From Rhodospirillales bacterium (GTDB lineage: Bacteria; Pseudomonadota; Alphaproteobacteria; Rhodospirillales; Casp-alpha2), in contig JAJFII010000070.1 of assembly GCA_021775095.1 (NCBI GenBank), positions 31,056 through 95,055 on the forward strand: DNA of 64,000 nt, written 5' to 3'. Shown piece after piece: positions 1 to 11,172 of the stretch. How positions within the stretch are numbered: the first letter of the stretch is position 1; the number at the start of each line of letters is the position of its first letter. The translations under genes were made by a program, and so were the position numbers. The notes beneath the pieces were generated by a model. The model was given only the letters and a program-made list of their open reading frames with translations. It ran no database searches and was not told the origin of the DNA.

Positions 1-848
1 TCCATGGTTCCCATGGCCAACCCGGCACCGTTGACCATACATCCAATGGAGCCATCAAGTTTGATGTAATTGAGCTCATGTTTTCCGGCTTCCAATTCCG
101 CCGGATCTTCTTCCGTTTCGTCGCGCATCTCGGCCACGTCCTTGTGGCGATAGAGGGCGTTGTCGTCGAAGTTGATTTTTGCATCGAGGGCAATAACCTC
201 ACCAGCCCCGGTGACGACAAGCGGGTTTATTTCAACGATCGAGCAGTCCAGGTCCGTAAACGCCCGGTACATGGCCAACATGAATTTAACGGCGGATCCG
301 ACCTGTTTGCCTTCCAGTCCCAATCCGAATGCCAGCTGGCGGGCATGAAATGGCTGCATTCCCGTTGCCGGGTCGATGGCGACTTTCAGGATTTTTTCCG
401 GGGTTGCCTCGGCAACTTCCTCGATTTCCATGCCGCCTTCCGTCGATGCCATCATGGTTAAACGCGACGTTTCCCGGTCCAGTAACATGCCCACATAAAG
501 CTCGCGGGCAATGTCACAGCCCTCTTCAATATAGATGCGCTTTACTTCTTTGCCTTTTACGCCCGTCTGTTTTGTAACCAGCACGTGGCCCAGCATTTCG
601 GCGGCGTTCTGGCCAACTTCTGCGATCGATTTGACCACCCGAACGCCGCCTTTGCCGTCGGGGTTATTGGCGAAACGACCAGCACCTCGACCGCCCGCGT
701 GAATTTGTGATTTGACGACAAAAACCGGCCCGCCCAAATCTTCCGCCGCCTTGACCGCTTCTTCAACGCTGAATGCAACATGACCCCGTGGAACGGGAAC
801 TCCGTATTTCGCCAGCAATTGTTTGCCTTGATATTCATGAATGTTCAT
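1..848 (-). CDS. sucC: Succinyl-CoA synthetase (ADP-forming) beta subunit, C-terminus cut by window edge
   Basis: TCA-cycle enzyme subunit that, with SucD, converts succinyl-CoA to succinate with nucleotide phosphorylation in the cytoplasm. The reading frame opens at the ATG at 848 with the family N-terminus [16 protein letters not shown] and runs to the window edge, giving 282 of roughly 390-400 residues. The ATP-grasp segments are visible: [16 protein letters not shown] near residue 45, the [10 protein letters not shown] stretch near residue 205, and [18 protein letters not shown] at the cut end. It lies 42 bp downstream of mdh on the same strand, so the two are probably co-transcribed, as in many alphaproteobacteria; sucD would be expected just beyond the edge. 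Identity is clear; only the 3' end is missing. Confidence 0.97.
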   Translation of the reverse strand, partial: MNIHEYQGKQLLAKYGVPVPRGHVAFSVEEAVKAAEDLGGPVFVVKSQIHAGGRGAGRFANNPDGKGGVRVVKSIAEVGQNAAEMLGHVLVTKQTGVKGKEVKRIYIEEGCDIARELYVGMLLDRETSRLTMMASTEGGMEIEEVAEATPEKILKVAIDPATGMQPFHARQLAFGLGLEGKQVGSAVKFMLAMYRAFTDLDCSIVEINPLVVTGAGEVIALDAKINFDDNALYRHKDVAEMRDETEEDPAELEAGKHELNYIKLDGSIGCMVNGAGLAMGTM

Positions 849-890
849 GACGACCTCGTCCTATCCGGTTAAATCGGCTGGTTATGTTTA

Positions 891-2369
<1,479 letters not shown>

Positions 2370-2403
2370 TTAGCAGATGAACGTCAATGGGTTTTCAGGA
2401 ACC

Positions 2404-3255
2404 TTAGTCCCAAATAATATCCAACCCAATATCGACCGCCGGTGCCCGTTGGGTAATGGCACCAACAGAAATAAAGTCGACGCCGGTTTCGGCGATCGCC
2501 CGGATGGTGGTTAAATTCACGCCGCCGGAGGCTTCCAGGGGGATTTTCCCCTGAATAAGTTGGACCGCCTGGCGCAACTGGTCCGGCGGCATGTTATCCA
2601 ACAGCAAGGAGTCCGCGCCGGCATAAAAAGCCTCTGTGACCTGATCCAGGGTATCGCATTCGGCCTGTATTTTGATGCCGCCAAAATCATGCTGTCTGGC
2701 GCTGCGAACGGCCGCGCCAATGGAACCGGCGACGGCGATATGGTTATCTTTGATCAGGATCCCGTCGTCCAGACGCATGCGATGATTGGTTCCGCCGCCG
2801 CAGCGAACGGCATATTTTGACAGGTTACGGAGCCCGGGCACGGTTTTACGGGTGTCCAGCAATGTCGCACCCGTTCCAGAAATTTCGCGCACATAAGCCT
2901 GGGTGGCGGTGGCGATTCCGGACAGGAATTGGATGGTGTTTAAGGCTGTGCGTTCTGCAGTTAACAGGCCTTCCGCTGGTCCTTCCAACAGGGCAAGGGG
3001 GGTGCCAGACTCGACCAAGGTTCCGTCGGCCTGCAGAATTTCTACGGTGGCATCCGGAGCAAGACGATTGACCAACTCCTGGATCACCGGCATGCCAGCG
3101 ACAACCATGTTTTCACGGGCCGCGATGATGGCTTTCAGTCGGGCACCGGCGGGCACCGTCGCACGTGTTGTCAAATCGCCGCGGCCGATGTCTTCGGCGA
3201 GGGCAACGTCCACCGCGGCGGAGATGTCCACCGGGTCCACATAAAGCGTCGTCAT
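2404..3255 (-). CDS. nadC: Nicotinate-nucleotide pyrophosphorylase (quinolinate phosphoribosyltransferase)
   Basis: Converts quinolinate and PRPP to nicotinate mononucleotide, CO2 and PPi in de novo NAD synthesis. The product has 283 residues, normal for the family. Visible motifs are AEDIGRGDLTTRATVP at the N-terminus, ERTALNTIQFLSGIAT (helical domain), the phosphate/quinolinate-binding DTRKTVPGLR, KYAVRCGGGTNHRMRLDDGILIKDNH, and the C-terminal EASGGVNLTTIRAIAETGVDFISVGAIT barrel strands. It starts only 3 bp after nadA ends, so the two form an operon. nadB (aspartate oxidase) is not in the window. Confidence 0.97.
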   Translation of the reverse strand: MTTLYVDPVDISAAVDVALAEDIGRGDLTTRATVPAGARLKAIIAARENMVVAGMPVIQELVNRLAPDATVEILQADGTLVESGTPLALLEGPAEGLLTAERTALNTIQFLSGIATATQAYVREISGTGATLLDTRKTVPGLRNLSKYAVRCGGGTNHRMRLDDGILIKDNHIAVAGSIGAAVRSARQHDFGGIKIQAECDTLDQVTEAFYAGADSLLLDNMPPDQLRQAVQLIQGKIPLEASGGVNLTTIRAIAETGVDFISVGAITQRAPAVDIGLDIIWD

Positions 3256-3258
3256 TTT

Positions 3259-4278
3259 TTATTCCGCAGCTTGCGAAGCGGAACTGGCAGGTGCCGGCGG
3301 TGACATTTCCAGCATTTTTTCAAGCGGGCGGAGGGCGGCCAGGCGAAGGGTTTCGGGGATTTCGATTGCCGGGGCTTCATTGACCATGGCGAGATAAAGT
3401 TTCTCCAGGGTGTTTAATTCCATAAACGGGCAATTGGCACAATTGCAACTGCCATCGGCACCGGGCGCTGGAATAAACGTTTTGTCTGGTGATTGTTTTT
3501 GCATTTGGTGAATGATGTGCATTTCCGTCGCGATGATGAATTCGCGCTCCGGTGCCTTGGTAACAAAATCCAGGATTGATCTGGTGGAGCCCACGTGGTC
3601 CGCATGTTGCAAGATTCCGTCGTGACATTCCGGGTGGGCGGCAACCGGCGCACCCGAATGTTGGCCCTTTAACTTGATCAGTTCGCGCTCGGAAAATTGA
3701 TCATGGACCACACATACACCGTCCCACAATACCATGTCGCGGCCGGTTTCCCGGGCGAGCCAGCCGCCGAGGTGGCGATCCGGAGCAAACAGGATCGGTT
3801 GCTCCTCGGGGATTTGATCAATGATGTATTTGGCGTTGGATGAGGTCACGATAATATCGGAATGGGCTTTTACCGCGGCCGAACAGTTAATATAGGTGAG
3901 CGACAGGTGGTCCGGGTGTTTTGCACGAAACGCCGCAAATTCCTTTGGTGGACAGGCATCTTCAAGAGAACAGCCGGCATCGGCATCGGGCAGGACAACC
4001 GTTTTATTGGGGCTGAGAATCTTCGCGACTTCGGCCATGAAGCGGACGCCGCAAAAAACTATCATGTCGGCGTCGGTCGCCGCAGCGGCGCGTGAAAGGT
4101 CCAGGGAATCACCGACGTAATCGGCAATATCCTGCAATTCAGGGTCTTGGTAATAGTGCGCCAGAATGACGGCATTTTTTTCACGTTTTAAACGTTCGAT
4201 TTCTGCCCATAAATCAAGGCCGGGATCTAGTCGCGCTTCTGTGAGGGCATCGGCTGCGGGGAAAACAACGGTATCCAT
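3259..4278 (-). CDS. nadA: Quinolinate synthase
   Basis: A [4Fe-4S] enzyme condensing iminoaspartate with dihydroxyacetone phosphate to quinolinate. The protein has 339 residues. Three cysteines fit the cluster ligands: C132 in YINCSAAVKA, C218 in AHPECHD, and C283 in the CNCANCPFM stretch. HYYQDPELQDIADYVGDSL near residue 41 and the GADGSC segment are also typical. An AAGGAA-type ribosome site lies about 10 nt before the ATG at 4278. It is the first gene of a nadA-nadC operon with a recognisable promoter at 4350-4378. Because nadB is absent here, iminoaspartate must come from an enzyme encoded elsewhere. Confidence 0.97.
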   Translation of the reverse strand: MDTVVFPAADALTEARLDPGLDLWAEIERLKREKNAVILAHYYQDPELQDIADYVGDSLDLSRAAAATDADMIVFCGVRFMAEVAKILSPNKTVVLPDADAGCSLEDACPPKEFAAFRAKHPDHLSLTYINCSAAVKAHSDIIVTSSNAKYIIDQIPEEQPILFAPDRHLGGWLARETGRDMVLWDGVCVVHDQFSERELIKLKGQHSGAPVAAHPECHDGILQHADHVGSTRSILDFVTKAPEREFIIATEMHIIHQMQKQSPDKTFIPAPGADGSCNCANCPFMELNTLEKLYLAMVNEAPAIEIPETLRLAALRPLEKMLEMSPPAPASSASQAAE

Positions 4279-4349
4279 GAAAATGATTCCTTCTGTCGAG
4301 CATGCGAAAACGACCCTTCATCGTAACACGCCAAGTCATAACAACTCCA

Positions 4350-4378
4350 TATATAGTTAAATCCGCCTCAGGCGGCAA
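4350..4378 (-). promoter_or_regulatory. Putative sigma70-type promoter of nadA-nadC
   Basis: On the minus strand TTGCCG (4378-4373) and TATATA (4355-4350) are separated by 17 bp, about 70 bp before the nadA start. The -35 element overlaps a small CCGCC/GGCGG hairpin (4363-4375) that may end zapE transcription. Each hexamer matches consensus at 4 of 6 positions. Confidence 0.4.
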
Positions 4379-4409
4379 TCCCTTGTCTTGTAAAGCCGGA
4401 GGATCGCTC

Positions 4410-5555
4410 TTAGCTGTCCTTTGTCCCATGTGCCAGGGCCATATACTCCGGTGACTGCATTTCCAATAACCTCGATACGGTTCGTTCAAACTCAAACGCC
4501 CCGTCACCCTCCGTATAGAGTTCTGTCGGCGCCGCCTCGGCCGCGCAAATCAGATTGGTCTTGTGGTCATATAAGGCGTCAATCAAGGTGACGAATCGTT
4601 TGGCGTAGTCGCGATTTTGGCGGCCTAGTCGGGGAATGCCATCGAGAATAAGCGTATGAAATGCACTGGCGATCGCCAGATAGTCGCCCGGCCCCAGGGG
4701 CTGTTCACACATATCTGCAAATGTTGTAAATCCGACCCCTTCCGCCGACTGTGCAATTTCGATGGTTCTGCCATTCACATCCAGGATGCGTTTCCTGGGT
4801 TCAGTGCCAATCGTCAACGTCCGGAAATCACAGACCAGCTTTTCCGTTGTTTCCGCATTGGCCGGCGAAAGATAGGCGTCCATTTCCCTGAGCCGCTGTA
4901 ATCGGTAATCCGTATCAGAATCCAGGTGAATGACATCCATCTTTTCGTTAAGCATGTCGATGAACGGCAAAAAGCGCTCGCGTTGCAGACCATCCTTATA
5001 AAGGTCGTTGGGGTGCCGGTTAGAGGTAGTGACAATAACCACACCCATCTCAAAAAGCGCTTCGAATAATCGACCCAATATCATTGCATCGCCGATATCG
5101 GTGACGTGAAATTCGTCAAAACACAAAAGCCAGGCTTGGTCGACGATGACCTTTGCCAAGGCTTTTAAGGGGTCACTGGATTCCGGTACTTTACCCGATT
5201 TCTGGGCTTCCCGGAAGGTATGGACGCGACGGTGTACTTCTTGCATGAAGGCATGAAAATGCACGTGTTTGCGTTCACTGACATTGGAATGGTCATAAAA
5301 CAAATCCATTAACATGGTTTTGCCGCGACCGACGCCACCCCACATATAGATGCCCTTGGGTACGGGCCGTCGACGATTGCGAAACGTCAGTCTCGCACGC
5401 CAACCTGTCTGGCCCATTTGTTGGCTATACAGGTCCAGTTCCTGGTGCAGGGTCTGAAGTTGCGAGATCGCCTGTTGTTGGTTGGGGTCGACACGAATTG
5501 CGCTTTCGTTAATGAGTTTTTCGTAGGCACCTTGGGGTTCCGTCGTCACAAACAT
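4410..5555 (-). CDS. zapE: Cell division protein ZapE (AFG1-family ATPase)
   Basis: AFG1/LACE1-like P-loop ATPase; the bacterial member ZapE associates with the Z-ring. The product is 381 residues, the usual length. The Walker A motif is GGVGRGKTMLMDLFY near residue 96, followed by the family-specific HFHAFMQEVHRR and the Walker B stretch LLCFDEFHVTDIGDAMIL. TTSNRHPNDLYKDGLQRERFLPFI is the sensor-1 region, and the C-terminal FADMCEQPLGPGDYLAIA is also diagnostic. It begins 20 bp after the stop of an SDR remnant and may belong to the same transcript as the upstream oxidoreductase gene. Confidence 0.95.
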   Translation of the reverse strand: MFVTTEPQGAYEKLINESAIRVDPNQQQAISQLQTLHQELDLYSQQMGQTGWRARLTFRNRRRPVPKGIYMWGGVGRGKTMLMDLFYDHSNVSERKHVHFHAFMQEVHRRVHTFREAQKSGKVPESSDPLKALAKVIVDQAWLLCFDEFHVTDIGDAMILGRLFEALFEMGVVIVTTSNRHPNDLYKDGLQRERFLPFIDMLNEKMDVIHLDSDTDYRLQRLREMDAYLSPANAETTEKLVCDFRTLTIGTEPRKRILDVNGRTIEIAQSAEGVGFTTFADMCEQPLGPGDYLAIASAFHTLILDGIPRLGRQNRDYAKRFVTLIDALYDHKTNLICAAEAAPTELYTEGDGAFEFERTVSRLLEMQSPEYMALAHGTKDS

Positions 5556-5575
5556 CGATTGTCAGGTCCCATCGG

Positions 5576-5662
5576 TTAAACGGCACCAGCGCCGGCGGCT
5601 TGCAGGCAAATTTTGGTACCAATGCCGCGACCGCCACCGGTTACAATGACGGATCGTCTCAT
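5576..5662 (-). pseudogene. 28-codon N-terminal stump of a short-chain dehydrogenase (SDR)
   Basis: An ATG at 5662 overlaps the TGA stop of the upstream oxidoreductase gene as ATGA. The frame encodes MRRSVIVTGGGRGIG followed by a short helix and stops at TAA (5578-5576). TGGGRGIG is the nucleotide-binding motif of the short-chain dehydrogenase family, whose members are about 250 residues, but here only the first beta-alpha unit survives and zapE follows after 20 bp. The simplest reading is that a translationally coupled SDR gene was largely deleted. It is too short to fold as a Rossmann domain, though it could still be translated. Confidence 0.6.
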
Positions 5663-7071
5663 TTAGGGACGGCTTTCGCTTTGGTCGTAGCCGGAGGTGT
5701 TTTTTTTGCCGGTGTTGTGGGTTTCGGAAGCACTGTGGCTTCCATTTCCCGACGGGTCCTGTAAGCCAGTGAGTTTTTGATCTCGTCACTGACCTCGACA
5801 TCCGACCAGGTGATAATTTGCCCTTCTTTAACGGCCGCCGCGAGCTTGACGCCGTGTGCCAAACCAATGGGGATGGCGTCCAGACTAAGTGAGTCGTTGG
5901 CAACCATCAGCCGCCCCCAAACCGTAAATCCGCCTTCGCCGTCGAGCATCTCGCCGGCCCGCAAATCGCGTTTGGCGGTGGCAACCACATCGCCGCGAAA
6001 GGCATCTGCAGTTCCCGTTGGTTGGTGTAACAGGGCGGCGTAGGCAACGCTGATTCCCAGTTCCAATCCGATTAAATGGTAGGGCCGCCATAGGGCCGAG
6101 TAGGTTCCGCTGGCATCAGTGATCAATCCGTAATCGGCAAAACAGTTTTTCACATAATCCGTTGGCGCTTCAAAAGTCACGTAAACGCCCCAACGCAAAT
6201 CATTTTCCAGGTCATTGCCATCCCGACCCCGGCTGGAAACGACCTCCACCTGACCTTTGTGGTGTAGCGTTCCGCCGTCCGTATCGGGAATCAATTGTGA
6301 TGCCAGATCGCCGACTTCACAGGCGGGAAACGTCAAACCACCGGGTGCGGGCATCAGTCCGGTCGCGTTGGCAACCGCCGCCATTTCGATCCCTGACTTG
6401 GTACCATCTAAAAACGAATTGAACATTTTTCCGTTCATGCCACTTTCTTTCGCCCGCTCAGGGCTGATGCCGTAGTGGCTCCATACGGTGTCCGGTGTAG
6501 AGGCATGAAATTCAGGTTGGTAGAGGGTCCCCTTGCCGGCCGAGACCACCTCAAGACCAATAGAACGGACCCAATCGACCTGCTCGCAAATCAACGCCGG
6601 CTGGTCGCCATAGGCCATGGTGTAGATGACGCCGGCCTGTCGGGCTTTAACCGCCAGCAAAGGCCCGCACAGGACGTCAGCCTCGACATTCACCATGACC
6701 ACATGGCGACCCCGGTTAATGGCGGCCAGGGCATGACGAACCCCTGCTTCCGGAACGCCGGTGGCCTCAACCACCACATCAACACCGCCGGCTTGAATGA
6801 GTTTGTCCGTATCTTCGGTCAAAAAAGTTGTGCCGTGGGCCAGGGCCTTGGCCGCAGACGTTGCCGAATATTGTTCTTCCGACCAACCGGTGGCGGCCAG
6901 GGCCGATGCCGTCCGTTGTTTCGACAGGTCAGAGATGCCCAGAATATGGATCCCCGGTGTCGTTCGTGCCTGGCTTAAAAACATCGTGCCAAATTTTCCG
7001 GCACCAATAACAACGACGCGAATCGGTTTGCCGGTTTCAGCTCGGGCTTTGAGTAGTCGGTGAATATTCAT
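5659..7071 (-). CDS. Homoserine-dehydrogenase-like NAD(P)-binding protein with C-terminal SAF-like domain
   Basis: The protein has 470 residues. An N-terminal Rossmann fold begins IRVVVIGAGKFGTMFLSQA (about residues 18-36) and includes VDVVVEATGVPEAGVRHAL, as in Gfo/Idh and homoserine dehydrogenases. The middle carries GTKSGIEMAAVANATGLMP. The region after about residue 350 (KRDLRAGEMLDGEGGFTVWGRL) resembles a SAF domain, the arrangement described for COG4091 (predicted homoserine dehydrogenase). The last ~20 residues are a Pro/Lys/Thr tail, a feature shared in kind with Mdh in this window. Substrate and pathway are unknown. An SDR stump overlaps its stop codon, suggesting a partner enzyme was once encoded there. 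Confidence 0.75.
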   Translation of the reverse strand: MNIHRLLKARAETGKPIRVVVIGAGKFGTMFLSQARTTPGIHILGISDLSKQRTASALAATGWSEEQYSATSAAKALAHGTTFLTEDTDKLIQAGGVDVVVEATGVPEAGVRHALAAINRGRHVVMVNVEADVLCGPLLAVKARQAGVIYTMAYGDQPALICEQVDWVRSIGLEVVSAGKGTLYQPEFHASTPDTVWSHYGISPERAKESGMNGKMFNSFLDGTKSGIEMAAVANATGLMPAPGGLTFPACEVGDLASQLIPDTDGGTLHHKGQVEVVSSRGRDGNDLENDLRWGVYVTFEAPTDYVKNCFADYGLITDASGTYSALWRPYHLIGLELGISVAYAALLHQPTGTADAFRGDVVATAKRDLRAGEMLDGEGGFTVWGRLMVANDSLSLDAIPIGLAHGVKLAAAVKEGQIITWSDVEVSDEIKNSLAYRTRREMEATVLPKPTTPAKKTPPATTKAKAVPK

Positions 7072-7335
7072 CTGTTACGCTTAAATACTGGTTATTAAAA
7101 TCAGACAGAACCCATTCCTGACTCCAGAAAAAGGAACCTGATCTGTATCCTTAACCCAAGCGTCAGCAATCTAAAAGGAAAAGTGTATTTGGTAGCGAAT
7201 ATTGCGTGCTGTTCGACGGCGATGATTCTCCACAGAAGAGCGACGACGGGCAACCGCCGAAGCGTTTCCAGCTCTTACCAACACCCGTTCGGGTGATTGT
7301 GAAACCCGTCCTGTGACAGGATCCGAAGCATCGGC

Positions 7336-7968
7336 CTATGGGGCGTCTGGAATGCCGGCAGCCATCTCTTCGGCAACTTCAGTCGACCCCTTGTCCTGCA
7401 TTTTACGTAAACCCGATATGGCAGATTTTTGTACTTCCAGGGGTTTGTTCTGGCTCATTTTCCGTTTGCCTTCAATTCGCTCGATCGGAATTTCAAAGGC
7501 AACAATTCCCTTGAGCAGGCCGCGCAGAACCCGCTGATCCATCCTGTCGATTGTCCAGTTTCCCGTCGCTTCGGTTTCGTAGCTTTGGGTCAGGTTGTGC
7601 AACAGCGCGAGCACTGCATCCGGTTCTTCGATCAGCAAAGGCCGACCGTAGGCATGTACGGCAACATAGTTCCAAGTCGGGACAGCGTTCGTCGATTGCA
7701 GCCAATTGGGTGTTATGTAGGCGTTGATGCCGGTAAAAATTGCCAAAGACGGTCGGTTTACATCGAAAAATTTCCAGTGCTCATTGGCCCGGGCCACATG
7801 GCCATAAAGCGTGCCGTAGGGACCTTTATCCGGGTCAAAATACAGGGGCAGATGGCTGGCGTAGGGAGATCCGTCCACCGACGTCACCAACGTCGCAAAA
7901 CTTGCTGAACGCATATATTTGGCAAGGCTGGCCATTTCGTCGACACAAAAGTGTTTGGGTAGGTACAC
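7336..7968 (-). CDS. PaiB-like FMN-binding negative transcriptional regulator family protein
   Basis: The 210-residue product matches the PaiB/FMN-binding split-barrel family: MYLPKHF at the N-terminus, ATLVTSVDGSPYASHLPLYFD, GTLYGHVARANEHWKFF, the ITPNWLQSTNAVPTWNYVAVHAYGRP core, and a C-terminal LLKGIVAFEIPIERIEGKRKMSQNK. In Bacillus, PaiB regulates sporulation and degradative enzymes; in proteobacteria the role is poorly known and the protein may be a flavin-dependent enzyme. The start is GTG at 7968, with GAGG about 8 nt upstream. It stands alone, 225 bp downstream of sdhB and 264 bp from the next gene. The family call is firm; the function is inferred. Confidence 0.88.
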   Translation of the reverse strand: MYLPKHFCVDEMASLAKYMRSASFATLVTSVDGSPYASHLPLYFDPDKGPYGTLYGHVARANEHWKFFDVNRPSLAIFTGINAYITPNWLQSTNAVPTWNYVAVHAYGRPLLIEEPDAVLALLHNLTQSYETEATGNWTIDRMDQRVLRGLLKGIVAFEIPIERIEGKRKMSQNKPLEVQKSAISGLRKMQDKGSTEVAEEMAAGIPDAP

Positions 7969-8193
7969 CGTTCAATCCTCGTTCTTGTTACCAGGGCGCA
8001 GATTACGTGAGTTTTGGTTCGATCAAAAGAGCCGAAAACAAGTAATTAATGGAGCCATTATATGTAAATGTGGCCGCCGGGAAGGCGGAATACGGCAAAA
8101 CGTGTCTGACGCGGTCCGGGATCACGCGCCCGATGGGTGGCGTAAGCAATTTTTGTCGGGTGGTATCCGGGATCCCTGGAATTAACCAGGTGT

Positions 8194-8970
8194 TCAGGCC
8201 CGCCGCAGCATTGCCGATTTGATTTCTGCGATGGCCTGACCCGGATTCAGGTTTTTTGGGCAGGTGTTGGTGCAGTTCATGATTGTGTGGCAACGATAGA
8301 GACGGAACGGGTCATTGAGGTTATCGAGGCGTTTGCCCATGGCTTCATCGCGACTGTCGGCGATCCAGCGGTAGGCCTGCAAAAGGACTGCCGGGCCTAA
8401 ATAACGGTCACCGTTCCACCAATAACTTGGGCAACTGGTCTGGCAGCAAAAACACAATATACATTCCCACAGGCCATCGAGTTTTTCGCGTTCCTGGGGG
8501 CTTTGTAAGCGTTCTCGATTGGGCGCGGGGGTCTCGGCCTGCAACCAGGGTTCGATGGAGCGGTACTGGGAATAGGGCCCGTTTAGGTCGGGCACCAAAT
8601 CTTTAATCACCGGCATATGCGGCAGCGGGAACACTTTAATATCACCGTCAATTTCGGAAATCGACTTGGTGCAGGCCAGGGTATTGGTTCCGTCAATGTT
8701 AAAAGCGCAGGATCCACACACACCCTCCCGGCAGGACCGCCGGAAAGTCAGAGTGGAATCCATTTCATTTTTAATTTTAATCAGGCCGTCCAGGACCATG
8801 GGTCCACATTTATCCAGATCGACCTCAAAGCTATCAATGCGCGGGTTGTCGCCGCTATCCGGATCATACCGATAGACCCGAAATTTTTTGATGTTGGTCG
8901 CTCCCTCAGGCGCGGCAACCGTTTTGCCGTCGCTGTAGGTGGAGTTTGCGGGGAGTGAAAGTTCAACCAT
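8194..8970 (-). CDS. sdhB: Succinate dehydrogenase iron-sulfur subunit
   Basis: Electron-transfer subunit of respiratory complex II. It has 258 residues with the N-terminal [2Fe-2S] ligands in [16 protein letters not shown] and a later cysteine in TLACTKS. The C-terminal [4Fe-4S] and [3Fe-4S] ligand motifs are [17 protein letters not shown] and [17 protein letters not shown]. It is the last gene of sdhC-sdhD-sdhA-sdhB, starting 23 bp after sdhA. A CCGCC/GGCGG hairpin about 105 bp past its stop (8074-8088) may act in termination but lacks a clear T-run. Confidence 0.98.
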   Translation of the reverse strand: MVELSLPANSTYSDGKTVAAPEGATNIKKFRVYRYDPDSGDNPRIDSFEVDLDKCGPMVLDGLIKIKNEMDSTLTFRRSCREGVCGSCAFNIDGTNTLACTKSISEIDGDIKVFPLPHMPVIKDLVPDLNGPYSQYRSIEPWLQAETPAPNRERLQSPQEREKLDGLWECILCFCCQTSCPSYWWNGDRYLGPAVLLQAYRWIADSRDEAMGKRLDNLNDPFRLYRCHTIMNCTNTCPKNLNPGQAIAEIKSAMLRRA

Positions 8971-8993
8971 CTTTAAATCCTTAATATCCCGGC

Positions 8994-10784
8994 TTAATAG
9001 ACCCGCGCACGCGGTTCGATATATTCGACTTCATCGGTTAGCGTATAATCGTGAACCGGTCGATAATTCAAATCGACTTTGCCTTTTTCATCAATCCAGG
9101 CAAGCGTATGTTTCATCCAGTTTTCGTCGTCGCGGTCCGGATAATCCTCATGGGCATGGGCACCCCGGCTTTCGTGCCGCGCTTCAGCCGAATGAAGCGT
9201 CGTTGACGCGCTGATCATCAGATTTTCCAACTCCAGTGCCTCGAGCAGATCGGAATTCCAAATCATCGAACGGTCGGTAACGGATAGATCGGACATTTGC
9301 TGCCAAACCGCATCAATTTTTGTGCAACCCTCGGTCAGGACTTCCGATGTTCGGAATACGGCGGCGTTGTTTTGCATGATGCGCTGCATGTCGAGACGAA
9401 TTTCTGAAACTTTAGAGCCGCCTTTGGCGTGGCGCAATCGATCAAGGCGATCCAGGGCGGCGTCTGCGCAGCCCTGGCGGAAGGGGCGCAGGGAGTCGCC
9501 GGGATTAACAAGTTCACGGGCCCGAATGGCTGCGGCCCTGCCAAAAACCACCAGATCCAGCAGCGAATTGGTGCCCAGACGATTGGCGCCATGGACCGAG
9601 GCCGATGCACATTCACCAATCGCCATCAAACCCGGTGCAACGGCATTTGGGTCGTCCACCGTCGGACGCAAAACCTCCGTCCGGTAATTGGTCGGAATGC
9701 CGCCCATGTTGTAGTGAACGGTTGGAAGTACGGGAATGGGTTCTTTGGTGGCGTCGACGCCGGCGAAGATCCGTGCGGATTCGGTGATCCCGGGAAGCCT
9801 TTGGTTTAAGGTTTCAGGACCCAGGTGCTCCAGGTGCAAGTGGATATGATCGCCGTCGTCACCAATGCCGCGGCCTTCGCGAATTTCAACGGTCATGGAG
9901 CGGCTGACCACATCACGGCTTGCCAGATCCTTGGCGGTCGGCGCGTAACGTTCCATAAAGCGCTCGCCCTGGGAATTGGTCAGGTAACCGCCTTCACCCC
10001 GCGCACCCTCGGTAATCAGGCACCCGGACCCATAAATGCCGGTCGGATGAAATTGTACAAATTCCTGGTCCTGCAGCGGCAAACCGGCACGGGCAACCAT
10101 GGCGTTGCCATCGCCGGTGCAGGTATGGGCGGACGTGCAGGAAAAATAAGACCGTCCCGACCCGCCCGTCGCCATCACAACCATGTTTGCGCGGAACACA
10201 TGAAGGGTGCCGTCATCCATATTCCAGGCAACTACACCTTCACAGGTGCCGTCCTCGCCCATAATCAAATCAAGGGCGATATATTCAACATAAAACTCCG
10301 CGTCATGGCGAAGGCTTTGCTGGTACAAGGTGTGGAGAATGGCATGGCCCGTGCGGTCCGCTGCGGCACAGGCACGCTGCACCGGCGCTTCGCCGAAATT
10401 GCGCATATGACCGCCGAACGGACGTTGATAGATCCTACCGTCGTCCGTTCGCGAAAACGGAACCCCATAATGTTCCAGTTCGACGACCGCCGGAACCGCC
10501 TCGCGGCACATATACTCGATGGCATCCTGGTCACCCAGCCAATCGGCGCCTTTAACCGTATCGTACATGTGCCATTCCCAGTGGTCTTCCGCCATATTTC
10601 CAAGCGCCGCACTGATCCCGCCCTGGGCAGCAACCGTGTGTGAGCGGGTTGGGAAGACTTTGGTAATGCAGGCTGTTTTCAGACCGGAAATGGCCATTCC
10701 GAAGGTCGCACGCAGACCGGCACCACCGGCACCAACGACAATAACATCGTATTTGTGATCAATAATTTCGTAGGCAGAAGACAT
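8994..10784 (-). CDS. sdhA: Succinate dehydrogenase flavoprotein subunit
   Basis: FAD-containing catalytic subunit oxidising succinate to fumarate. It has 596 residues, normal length. The FAD-binding [16 protein letters not shown] opens the protein; [16 protein letters not shown] contains the histidine used for covalent flavin attachment. GREGP-type active-site segments are represented by [25 protein letters not shown] and [11 protein letters not shown]. It starts 4 bp after sdhD ends and is followed by sdhB. Confidence 0.98.
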   Translation of the reverse strand: MSSAYEIIDHKYDVIVVGAGGAGLRATFGMAISGLKTACITKVFPTRSHTVAAQGGISAALGNMAEDHWEWHMYDTVKGADWLGDQDAIEYMCREAVPAVVELEHYGVPFSRTDDGRIYQRPFGGHMRNFGEAPVQRACAAADRTGHAILHTLYQQSLRHDAEFYVEYIALDLIMGEDGTCEGVVAWNMDDGTLHVFRANMVVMATGGSGRSYFSCTSAHTCTGDGNAMVARAGLPLQDQEFVQFHPTGIYGSGCLITEGARGEGGYLTNSQGERFMERYAPTAKDLASRDVVSRSMTVEIREGRGIGDDGDHIHLHLEHLGPETLNQRLPGITESARIFAGVDATKEPIPVLPTVHYNMGGIPTNYRTEVLRPTVDDPNAVAPGLMAIGECASASVHGANRLGTNSLLDLVVFGRAAAIRARELVNPGDSLRPFRQGCADAALDRLDRLRHAKGGSKVSEIRLDMQRIMQNNAAVFRTSEVLTEGCTKIDAVWQQMSDLSVTDRSMIWNSDLLEALELENLMISASTTLHSAEARHESRGAHAHEDYPDRDDENWMKHTLAWIDEKGKVDLNYRPVHDYTLTDEVEYIEPRARVY

Positions 10785-10788
10785 AGGT

Positions 10789-11172
10789 TTAAGAGCCCCC
10801 GAAGGTCAGCCGTAAGATGGCGAATATACTGGACGCACCAAAAAAGATGGCACCGAATTTTATCAAAATGAGCAGGGCAATCTTAGGTCCTTCTCCATGG
10901 ATGTAGTCCTCGACGACCACTTGCAAACCAAGTTGGCCGTGATGATAGATCGTAATCACCAACAAAATAAGAAGTACCGGATTGCCGTGTTCGCCGACCC
11001 AGGTAACAAATTCCGCGTGACTAGCCCCGGTCAGCTGAACGGCGGAATAAACAAACCATAAGCTCAAAGGCAACAGGGCGATGCCGGTCAGGCGCTGCAT
11101 CCACCAATGGCCAAATCCATCATTGCTTGAGCCGAGGCCGCGGGCCCTGCCCAAAGGGGATCGCATATCCAT
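10789..11172 (-). CDS. sdhD: Succinate dehydrogenase membrane anchor subunit
   Basis: Cytochrome b556 anchor subunit of complex II, 127 residues when started at the ATG at 11172, which overlaps the sdhC stop as TGATG. Three membrane segments are visible at about residues 30-47, 61-82 and 102-125. The sequence [21 protein letters not shown] between segments 2 and 3 includes the typical haem/quinone-pocket histidine and the DY motif. The overlap with sdhC and the 4-bp gap to sdhA show a tight operon. Confidence 0.93.
   Translation of the reverse strand: MDMRSPLGRARGLGSSNDGFGHWWMQRLTGIALLPLSLWFVYSAVQLTGASHAEFVTWVGEHGNPVLLILLVITIYHHGQLGLQVVVEDYIHGEGPKIALLILIKFGAIFFGASSIFAILRLTFGGS

Noticed and set aside
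7282..7295. CACCCG/CGGGTG hairpin as terminator of the PaiB-like gene
   Set aside because: The stem is short and there is no T-run on the minus strand.
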